From positions 66,209,594 through 66,273,593 of the forward strand of contig NC_069134.1 of assembly GCF_026914265.1 (NCBI RefSeq): 64,000 nt of DNA, in the 5' to 3' direction. The position numbers and the translations under genes were made by a program. Below, in pieces: positions 14,501 through 26,500 of this stretch. The notes under the pieces are model-generated. The model searched no databases, was not told the origin of the DNA, and saw only the letters and a program-made list of their open reading frames with translations. Each line of letters opens with the position of its first letter. The stretch's first letter is position 1. Source of the stretch: Mya arenaria (taxonomy: Eukaryota; Mollusca; Bivalvia; Myida; Myidae).

Positions 14501-17500
14501 TAATTTAAAAAATGAAAAATGAAAAGAGACGGTATATACACGGACCATCGTTGCCATGTTGTTGTTTTTTTGCCGTCGCCTTAAAGTCGATTTCACTACA
14601 AAAGTCGATCTGTTATTGAGTTAATATTCTATATAACTATCTGTATGTATGTGAGTTAATCCTTGTCTATTAAAGTACATTACCTTGGGCTGCAACAAAT
14701 TTTCCTGTTTGATTGTAACCCTGAAACAAAAAACGGAAATTAATGTTAATGACTTCTTTTGTATCGTTGTTTTATTTATGTAAAGAAGGTTTTTTAAATA
14801 AATAAAACAATAATACAAAAGAAGTCAAATTCACGATATGAAAGCAACATAATTATATGTGAACAAATAAATACAAACATATTTATTTAGACGTTATAAA
14901 CGAAGACTTTACGTGAATAATGCTGGCATTAATGTAATCTGTATAGTGCTTTTCATCCTTCTGAAGAATAACCCTCGTAGCGTCATCTGAAATAGGAAAT
15001 AATATGTGTTCGTAAAATGATAAGCAAATGGCTGATGTATGCTTTAATCACTAGAATCTAATCTTTATAAGGTTTCTCACTTGATGCTCGTTTGATATTA
15101 GATACACATTTTCGAAAACATTTTTTAAAATGGTGCTCCCAGACACGTACATGGATATATATTTTTGTATCTATTTTTAGTTCTGTTCTGATTTTTTACA
15201 GCCTCATTGTGGTCCTCGGTTAATCCTTTTGGAAACTCCTGAAAAGACAAAGGTTTAAATACTGCAATCAAACGTCACCTATCGCGAATGTCTGATTATC
15301 ATTCAAAAAATCTCTAGATGCTACAGCACGGTGCCTAATAAGTTCACAATGTACATACAAGTGCAAAATTAAATATAAATGTTTTGATTTATTCCTACCA
15401 AATGTCAGTTTAACTTTAGCATACGGAAACTTGAAGGAAGTGATTTGTATTCATATTGATCCATAGATGTCATATACTTGCTGATTTCCATTTGGTTATT
15501 GCAAATATCAAATATGATTTTATTTTGCCTTTGGATTCTATTCACAAATAGTATTTTGTAAACATAATTACTGATTGTATTTATGCAACGATCTTTGGAT
15601 TATGCTTTAAAATACCATGATTTGGGCTAAAGGTTCTCTATAAGCCTCGGGGTCTTTAAAACAAATACTTTTCAAATTCATTTGGAAGCGAAATGGTATG
15701 ACAATGGAAAAAATACCTTGAATTGGATTCTCATTTCCTCGGAATATGAAGTCGAAAGAACGGTTTCATAAAGATGATCAATCCTAATAGCTGTTTTTGG
15801 CATCCTATCTTGCATTTCAAAACTATAATAGGCTTTGTCAACTTGATTTGCATTTGTTTCCTCGATATCGTTGTTCAAACATATAGCCTTTGTTGAGTTT
15901 GTCTCATATACATAATCTGAATCACCTGAAAAGAGTAACTTTAATGTTCAATTTTCATGTCCAACAAACTGGAAAAAAATAATTAAAACTCAGATTAGAT
16001 ATTTACCTTTCGATACAATTGTTGAATCGGTAGCTCCTATTTCTGAGTAAGGATTTTGTTGATTCCGATTTTGAGATGAGGACTCCTCGTAATGTTTCGC
16101 CTTAATCTTGTCGCTATTCTTATATCTTCTGCGAAAATCAAAACATCGATATCAATTTAGATATTATAAACTGCCTTTAACTATACATTTTACTTATTTC
16201 ATCATATTTTTGTTATGTTTGGAACCAAGATATGTACTTAGGTCAAATACTATTGAATGTCATCGTTTAACGCAAGAAAATTGACCTTAGGATATATTTG
16301 TTAGTGACAATAATTGCACCTTCGATACAGAATAAACCCAGCAACGGCCAGCAAAACGACCAGAAATGCCCCTGCTCCCCCGGCTGCTCCACCAATTACC
16401 GCAAATTGACTGTCAGAAACACTGCCCTCTTCTACAGAAATAACATTCGTCAAATGAAATGCAAATAATACATAAGACGTGTAAACTAAACGAAATTAGC
16501 AGGGCATCTCAATTTTGATAAATATAATAACAGGTCTGGTACAAACCCGGTACACATCAATGTTTTAAAATGATATTTAAGCGATATGTGTTATACCTAT
16601 GTAGATACCTAAGTCAATGCATTGCTCATAACAAAATCGCCATTTTTTAAAATGGGTATTAGATTACCTTGACAAAGAATTTTATTACTCCATGTGTGGT
16701 CCGGTAAACATGTCGCAGTGACCTGAGCAGCTGTATATCCGCTTTTGCAGGTGATATTGACCGATTTCCCAACTTCGCATCTTTTTTCAGTGACACAGGC
16801 ATGGTTTGTCCAACCATACGTTGGGGCCATAAGAGGACATACAGGTCCTGCATCAAACGTGTATTTTCAGCAAGATAAGATTACATGTAAATAAAACAGG
16901 AATAGAGAAATATGTTAAAAATATCGTCATTATTGACCTGTAATGTATTGCATTGATATGCTACCTCTAGGAACTATATTGCATATATGTAAGGATTTTT
17001 TTTTGTATTCAAACTGCCATTTCAGCTTGATTTTCTCATATACAATTCTAACAATTTAACCAAAATTGTTCCAGATTGATTCGAAAAAAAGGGGTCTATT
17101 TGGGGAAAGTGGGGATATCTCTCTATTGACTAATTCGGGGTCAATACACCTTTTTGAGGTCGTTACCATCTGCAAAGGCCCGAAAAATGGTTAACAGCCC
17201 AAGTGCGTCAAATTCAAAAACAGTTAGTTGAAAAAAACCTCAATAACAGGTACTTGTGTGACGTCACGAGTGATGCCGTTGAAAAAGTTTAACATTAAGC
17301 TCGATTAGGGCCGCAACATAACTCGGCAGTTGCATTTTTGTTTCGACGCCTTTTTTGCAGTGTTCATTCGTTTGGAAAGTGTGTGTTTTTTAAATTGACT
17401 GGATTACTTGAATCGATTAATTACCGATATATTCCTACTTCACAATTTATTTGTGTTGACAACTTATTTAAGCCTGAAAAAAAGGTAAAATGTTTTTGAT

Positions 17501-20500
17501 AAAATGTATAGCATCTTTAACATCAGAGAAAAAAATATTTAAATTTCTTTGCTCATTGCATACGACGTAATGGAATCATATCCATATAAGCCGCTTGTTC
17601 TAAATAAAATCGACAGAAAATACTCTCAAGTTCGGAGGAGTTAAACGTTTTAGACTAATTTAGTGCTTTTAAAGCAAACTAATAATCATAACAACTGCAG
17701 AAAGTACTTTCTAGTAAACACACCTCAGCTTGCCAGGAAAAGACACCTCGGAAGAAAATATGTAAGTCAAATGCGGTTTATTGCATTTGTTGATATTTGT
17801 ATACAGCTATATATGCTGAAATTTATTTTTGTGCAAAAGTTGGCATCGTTGATCCACTTTCGGTCAGAAACCAGGTTGCTCAGCGGCCATTGTTTTGATG
17901 CGAGCCCTGATCAGCTTATGTAAAACAAAAAGCCGATAATTAACGGCACGTGAATTTACTGAATAATGCACGTTTTTTACCGATAACGCCCGGGTTTTTG
18001 TGTTTTAACACACCACGATAACGGACCGAAAACACACATTTTATGCAATAATATATATATAAATCACGTTTTTTTCACTGATCATATATATATACATTTG
18101 TGATAAAAAAACAAACGCTCCGAAGTGTACTTACGTAATATAGGAGGACCAATGCTGCTCCAAACCAACGATCCATTGGCAGCACAACTAACAATGAGGT
18201 CACCGCCTTCGTGAAGAAAAAAGGAATCATTTATACTGATATTTCGGTTTTCGTTGTACTTAATTGGACCTTTGACTGTAAATCGTATTCCTTTTACCAC
18301 TCTTTCAACTTGTTCCGTTGATGAAACACACACCACTTGATTGCACTGTGGTTCATTTCCACTTAAACTGCCATTTGGTTGACATGTTCGAATATGTTGT
18401 GAGTCATTCATGAAAAAACCCTCAGCACATTCTTGATATACAACAGTATTGATTGGAATATAACTGTTTTTTCCGCGACAAACAATGTTGTTATGCTTGG
18501 TTATATACGAGACATTCTGCAATAATGGGCAAATGCACATGACTTCAATACATGACTGTAACTCAAAACGCCATCCTGAATGTTGACATTCGTTCCGGTT
18601 TGAGCTACTGTTCAGCCGATATCCAGGATTACACATCACTTTAACAGTTGTGAGCACAGGAAAAGACAATTTTGTTTGATTATTATAATCTTCTATGTAT
18701 CCGTTTTCAACTTCCCAGTGGCAAATTGGACTGCATTGTATGGAAGTGTTCCATTTACCAGTGTTGGAGCAATGTGCATACTCATGTGTTGAATAATACC
18801 CAGGATAACATTGCACAGACACTGAAAATGACGCATAAGTATCTGGTAGCTGCTGACCATTAGTTATTGGTAATGACGGGCATTTGGTTGAAACTGAAAT
18901 AAAAATCTAAGATAAAATGTAATGTAATTGCGTCTACAAAATTCATAAATTGTTATTTTAAAACTTTAAATGAATTTATGGGGATGGATCCCTTTTTTAT
19001 AATTGACGATTAATACATTCTGATCTTGTTTAATGAATATAATGTTCGGTGCATGTCGTAATGGATAACCTGTTTAATGAATATAATGCTCGGTGCATGT
19101 CGTGTCATGTTAAAGGAACGTATAACTACTTTATAATATTGGCAATGTTGTTAACTAAGTAGTTTTTTGTAATATTGTCAATATATGTGTTTACAAACAT
19201 CTCAACACATAACAACTAAATTCATATAAATATTGACGACTTAACGTTTCCATTATTTTATGAGTTTAAAGTGAAACGTACAGCCACGTTCGAACGTTTA
19301 CTATTAGCTTAAATAAATAATTGGTAAACTCAATTTCAACTCAAAACATGAAAAGAAATAGAAATTAAAAAAATAACTGTTACCTGAAAAAATGTAGACT
19401 TCGCAAAGTGTTAAATACACTGAATTTAGATCCACAGGGTTATCTGATGCATGAACGGTTATTGTTAGACGTGCATGCATCTGCCCTTCTGTAGGAGTTA
19501 GTTCCACAAACAAGAAGTCCTTGCATACTTCATTTGGAGAGATCCCTTGGCATGTTCTTGAATTGTCGTTGCTTTCATACAGTAAACTATTGTCATCGCC
19601 ATACATTCGAAATTTTCTAAGACGAAGGCGTTCGTCTGAAATTGCAGTTGACTATCGCTTATGCTCTATTTGCTAAAGACATATTCTCTTACGGTTTTAA
19701 GATAGAAATATTTAATAGCATGTGTTATGTAAATAAACTGTTTGTACTTATGGTAAGTCTTCATCAGAGGTTCAAATAAGAGTTTGCGTGTACCCATATA
19801 CGAGTATTTGATAATATGACAGAAATATTTTCAATCAGAATCTCAATCAATTCAATCGATGTGACAGGGGATGAAATAAAGAATACGAATTTAGGTTTCT
19901 ATCCAGTGTAAATAACAGTAACCTTATGTTGTTATGGTAATAATAAATGAAATATATTTGTTGATATGTGTTGGTCATTACAATTGAAAATGAAGATCAA
20001 ATTGAACACATTTTCAAACAAAATGTCGTCTGTAAGAGATTCCATTTAAGCTTGTATGTACAAACAATCAATGACGCTCTAAAGTACTCTTTCACGTTTT
20101 GTATGGTCACTTTTTAATTATATGAGTGGTATATTTAGATTGTAACAAATGAAAGTTACCATCCAATTGCTATAAACCTAGACCGAACATACGACAAAAG
20201 ACTTAAAAATGGTGTTATTAAAATATTGACTGAATATAAGTTTCGCGAAAGTTGTAAATGTGGCGAACGTCGCCAATATTGTAAATGTCAAAATTACTGT
20301 CAATGTCGAAAAGTTGAAAATGTTGTGAATGACGCAAATGTCTTGAAAATCGCAAATGTTGATTATCTTATGAAATTCGCACGTGTTGTGAATGTAAAAA
20401 CATTCCCCAAGGTTGAAAATGTTGTGAATGTCACGAATGTTGTAAATGTCGAGAATGATGTGAGTGTCGAGAGTGTTGTGAGTGTCGCGAGTGTTGTGAG

Positions 20501-23500
20501 TGTCGCGAGTGTTGTAAGTTTCGCGAGTGTTGTAAATGTCGAGAGTGCTGTGAGTGTCGCGAGTGTTGTGAGTTTCGCGAGGGATGTGAGTGTCGCGAAT
20601 GATGTGAGTTTCGAGAGTGTTGTGAGTTTCGCGAGTGTAGTGAGTGTCGCAAGTGTTGTGAGTTTGGCGAGTGTTGTAAATGTTGCGAGTGTTGTGAGTG
20701 TCGCGAGTGTTGTAAATGTCGCCAGTGTTGTGAGTGTCGCGAGTGTTGTGGGTTTAGCGAGTGATGTGAGTGTCGCGAATGATGTAAATATCGCAAATGA
20801 TGTGAGTGTTGTGAATGATGTTAGTGTCGCAAATGATGTGAGTGTCATGAATGATGTAAATGTCGCGAATGATGTGAGTGTCGCGAATGATGTAGATGTC
20901 TCGAATGATGTGAATGTTGCGAATGATATGAGTGTCGCTAATGATTTGAATGTCGCGAATGATGTGGGTGTCGCGAATGATGTGAGTGTCGCGAATGATG
21001 TGAATTTCGCGAATGATGTGAATGTCGCAAATGATGTAAATGTCGCGAATGATGTGAATGTCGCGAATGATTTGAAATGTCGCAAATGATGTGAAAATCG
21101 CGAAGATGTGAAAGTCGTGAATAATGTGAGTGTCGTGAATGATGTAAATGTCGCGAATGATGTGAATGTCGCGAATGATGTAAATGTTGCGAATGATGTA
21201 AATGTCGCGAATGATGTGAGTGGCGCAAAGGTTGTCAATGTCGCGAGTAATGTGAGTTTCGCGAATGATGTGAGTGTCACGAATGATGTAAATGTCGCGA
21301 ATGATGTAAATGTTGCGAATGATGTGAGTGTCGTGAATGATTAGAGTGCCGCAAATGATTTGAATGTCGCGAATGATGTGAATGTCGCGAATGATGTGAG
21401 TGTCGCGAATGATGTGAGTGTCGTGAATGATTAGAGTGCCGCGAATGTTGTGAGTGTCGCGAATGATGTGAGTGTCGCAAATGTTGTGAGTGTCGCGAAT
21501 GATGTAAATGTCGCGAATGATGTGAGTGTTGCGAATGACTTAAATGTCGCGAATGAAGTAAATGTCACGAGTGTTGGGAGCGTCGATAATGATGTGAATG
21601 TCGCGAATGATGTTAATGTCGCGAATGATGTGAATGTCGCGAATGATGTTATTGTCGCGAATGATGTGAGTGTCGTGAATGATGTGAGTGTCGCAAATGT
21701 TGCAAATGTCGCGAATGATGTAATTACTTGAATGTTGCGAATGATGTAAATGTCTCGAGTGTTGTAAAAGTCGCGAGTGTTGTAAGTGTCATGAATGAAG
21801 TGAATGTCGCGAATGATGTGAATGTCGCGAATGATGTTAGTGTCGCGAATGATGTGAGTGTCGTGAATGTTGTGAGTGTCGTGAATGATGTGAGTTTCGT
21901 GAATGACGTAAATATCGTGAATGATGTGAGTGTCGTGAATGTTGTGATTGTCGCGAATGATGTTAATGTCGCGAATGATGTGAATGTCGCGAATGATGTT
22001 ATTGTCGCGAATGATGTGAGTGTCGTGAATGATGTGAGTGTCGCAAATGTTGCAAATGTCGCGAATGATGTAATTACTTGAATGTTGCGAATGATGTAAA
22101 TGTCTCGAGTGTTGTAAAAGTCGCGAGTGTTGTAAGTGTCACGAATGAAGTGAATGTCGCGAATGATGTGAATGTCGCGAATGACGTAAATGTCGTGAAT
22201 GATGTGAGTGTTGCGAATGATGTGAGTGTCGTGAATGATGTGAGTGTCGAGAATGATGTGAGTGTCGTGAATGATGTGAGTGTCGCGAATGATGTAAATG
22301 TCGCAAATGATGTGAGTGTCGTAATTTTTGTGAGTGTCGCGAATGATGTAAATGTCACGAATTACGTAAATGTCGCGAATGATTTGAGTGTCGTGAATGA
22401 CTTAAATGTAAATGTAAATGTCGCTTGTGTTGTAAGTGTCGCGAATGATGTGAATGTCGCGAATGATGTGAATGTCGCGAGTGTTGTGAGTGTCGCGAAT
22501 GATGTGAATGTCGCGAATGATGTGAATGTTGCGAATGATGTGAGTTTCGTGAATGATGTAAATGTCGCGAATGATGTAAGTGTCGTGAATGTTGTGAGTG
22601 TCGTGAATGACGTAAATATCGCGAATGATGTGAATGTCGCGAATGATGTGAGTGTCGCGAATGATGTGAGTGTCGTGAATGATGTGAGTGTCGCAAATGT
22701 TGTAAATGTCGCGAATGATGTAAATGTCGCGAATGATGTGAGTGTCGAGAATGATGTGAATGTCGCGAATGATTTGAGTGTCACGAATGATGTGAATGTC
22801 GCGAATGATGTAAATGTCGCGAGTGTTGTAAATTTCGCGAGTGTTGTGAGTCTCGCGAATGATGTGAATGTCTCGAAAGTTTTTTGAATGTCGCGAGTGA
22901 TGGAAATGTCGCGAAAGTTGTTTATGTCGCGAATGTTGTAAATGTCGCGAGTGTTGGAAATGTCGCGAGTGTTGTGAGTCTCGCGAATGATGTGAATGTC
23001 TCGAAAGTTTTTTGAATGTCGCGAGTGATGGAAATGTCGCGAATGTTGTTTATGTCGCGAATGTTGTAAATGTCGCGAGTGTTGGAAATGTCCTAAGTGT
23101 TGTGAGTGTCGGGAGATTTGTAAGTGTCGCGAGTGTTGTAAATTTCGCGAGTGTTGTGATTGCCGCAAATGTTGTGAGTGTCTTAAATGTCGCAAATATT
23201 GTGAGTGCATCGAATAATGTAAATGTCGCGAATGTTGTGAGTGTCGTGAATGTCGCGAATGATGTAAATGTCGCGAATGTTATGAGTGTCGTGAATGTCG
23301 CGAATGATGTTAGTGTCGCGAATGTTTTGAGTGCATCGAATGATGTAAATGTCGCGAATGTTGTGAGTGTCTTGAATGTCGCGAATGATGTAAATGTCGC
23401 GAGTGTTGTGAATGTCACGAATCATGTAAATGTCGCAAATGTTGTGAGTGTCGCGAGTGTTATGAATGTCGTGAGTTTTGTGAATGTAGCGAGTGTTGTA

Positions 23501-26500
23501 AGTGTCGCGAGTGTTGTGAGTGCCGAGAATGTTGTGAGTGTCGTGAATGTCACGAATGATGTGAATGTCGCGAATGTTGTGAGTGCATCAAATGATGTAA
23601 ATGTCGCAAATGTTGTGAGTTTCGCGGGTGTTGTGAATGTCGTGAGTGTTGTGAATGTCGCGAGTCTTGTAAATGTCGCGAATGGTGTGAGTGTCGCAAA
23701 TGTTGTAAATGTCGCGAATGATGTAAATGTCGTGAATAATGTGAGTTTCACGAATGATTTGAGTGTCGTGAATGATGTGAGTGTCGCGAATGACTTAAAT
23801 ATTGCGGGTGTTGTAAATGTCGCGAGTGTTGTGAGTGTCGCGAATGTTGTGATTGTCGCAAATGTTGAAGATGTCGCGAATGATGTAAATGTCGCGAATG
23901 ATGTGAGTGTTGCGAATGATGTGAGTGTCGCGAATGATGTGAGTGTCGCAATTGTTGTAAATGTCGCGAATGATGTAAATGTCGCGAGTGTTGTTAGTGT
24001 CGTGAATGATGTGAGTGTCGCAAATGTTGTAAATGTCGCGAATTATGAAAATGTCGCGAATGATGTGAGTGTCGCGAATGATGTAAATGTTGCGAATGAT
24101 GTGAATGTCGCGAATGATGTGAACGTCGCGAATGATGTGAGTTTCGTGAATGATGTAAATGTCGCGAATGATGTAAGTGTCGTGAATGTTGTGAGTGTCG
24201 TTAATGACGTAAATGTCGCGAATGATGTGAGTGTCGCGAATGATGTGAGTGTCGTGAATGTTGTGAGTGTCGTGAATGATGTGAGTTGTCCGGTTAGCAC
24301 AGTGGTTAGCGCACTCGCTTCTCGCCTAGGCGACCCGGGTTCGATTCCCGGCCTGGGCGCATGTGAGTTTGGTTTGTGGTCACCAAGCCGGACAAGTGGG
24401 TTTCCTCCGGGTTCTCCGGTTTCCCCCACAACACAAGACCACACTCTCGCGTTAAATCGTGCCAACGAGAGTGATTAATACAATGTTGTAATAACTTGTT
24501 TCACAATCGTTGTAAAATAAATATGTTTAAACTAATGATGTGAATGTCGCAAATGATTTAATGTCGTGAATGATGTGAATGTCGCGAATGATTTGAAATG
24601 TCGCGAATGATGTGAGAATCGCGAAGATGTGAAAGTCGTGAATGATGTGAGTGTCGTGAATGATGTAAATGTCGTGAATGATGTAAATATCGCGAATGAT
24701 GTGAATGTCGCGAATGATGTGAGTGTCGCGAATGATGTGAGTGTCGTGAATGATGTGAGTGTCGCGAATGATGTGAGTGTCGCGAATGATGTGAGTGTCG
24801 CAAATGTTGTAAATGTCGCGAATGAAGTGAGTATCGCGAATGATGTGAGTGTCGAGAACGATGTGAGTTTCGCGAATGATGTGAATGTCGCGAATGATGT
24901 GAATGTCGCGAATGATGCAAATGTCGCGAGTGTTGTAAATGTCGCGAGTGTTGTGAATCTCGCGAATGATGTGAATGTCGCGAATGTTTTTTGAGTGTCG
25001 CGAGTGATGGGAATGTCGCGAATGTTGTTTATGTCGCGAATGTTGTTAATGTCGCAAATGATGTAAATGTTGCGAATGTTTTGAGTGTCCCGGGTGATTC
25101 GAATGTCGCGAATGTTGTTAGTCTTGCGAGTGTTGTGAGTGTAGTTAGTGTTGTGAGTGTCGTAAACGTTTCGAATCTTAGTATTGTCGCGAATGTTTTC
25201 AAGTCCCCCAACTTTGAGAATGTTGTGAACGTCAAGAATGTCGCGAATTTTGTGAATGCCGCGGATATTCTGATTGCTATTAAGTGCCTGTCGTGAATGT
25301 TGACAATCTATTGAATGTTAAAATTGTTGGGAATATCCCCGAATGTCCTGAATGTCAAATGATGTGAATGTCAAGACTGTTGTCAATGTCAAAATTTTGC
25401 GAATGTTGTGAATATCGCTTCAACATGTTGCGTTTCTCGTTTATGTCGCGAATGATTGGAATGCTCTGTCGTGAAGGTCAAGACTGGCGTGAATGTTGTG
25501 AATGTCGCAAATGTTTTGAGTATCGCAAACGTTGCCAATCTCAGTAATGTGGCAAGTTTTGCAAGTTTCCACAAAGTTGAGTATGTCTTAAAATATATCA
25601 CGAATATCGCGAATGTTTTGAATGCCACGCATGTTGTGAATGTCACAAATATTATGAATGTCGTGAATGTTGACAATTATTTGAATGTTAAAATGTTGTG
25701 TATGTCCCCGAATGTCCTTAATGTCGACAATGTTGTGAATGTCTATTGTGTTCTAAATGGAGTAAATTTTGTGAATATCGCGATAACTTCGAATGCCGTG
25801 AATGTTGTGAATGTCGAGAATGTCACAACATGTTGTAAATGTCTTCAATGTTAAGACTACGTAAATACCACGTCGTAAATATCGTTTATATGGGAAATCT
25901 TGTGAATTTCGTGAATGTGAATTATGTTTTGAATGTCGTTAATATTGTAAATCTCACATTTGCTGCAAATGCTGTGATTGTCGTGAATATTGCAAATGTT
26001 GCAATTGTCGTGAATGTCGTTAATCTTGTGAATGTCGCAAATGTTGTGATTGTTGTCTATGTCGATAATGCTCTGTTGTCGTGAATGTCGCCAATAAATT
26101 GAATGTCAGGTTTGTAATGTATGTCAAGTATTATGTTAATATACTTAATGTTGTGAATGTTTTTAAATATATGCAGTTAATGTGGTAAATATTGTGAATG
26201 TCGTCAATGTTTCAAATATCGTGAATATTGCGAATGTTGAGATTGTCGTAGAATTCTCGGATGTTGGGAATGTCGTGAACGTCAAGAATGTCGCGGATGC
26301 TGTGAATGACGCGAATGTTGTAAATAATGCGATATTCGTTGTGAATGTGATCATTTTTGATAAATGTTGTGAATAATCTTGTATATATGGCCAATGATGT
26401 GAATGTTGCGAATGTCGTGAATGTCGTGCATGCTTCCAAGTGTTGTTAATATATCAAATAACATTAATATTGCAAATGTCGTGAAGCCGTAAATTTCAGC

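Noticed and set aside
24285..24360. Functional tRNA gene
   Set aside because: A and B boxes and an anticodon-like arm are present, but acceptor-stem pairing is poor and the sequence continues into a SINE body and AT-rich tail.
23012..24478. Open frame of about 488 codons on the plus strand
   Set aside because: Pure translation of the 18-bp minisatellite (NDVNVA periodicity) running into the SINE. Open frames of similar length exist on the other strand, and the region lies in a gene A intron.
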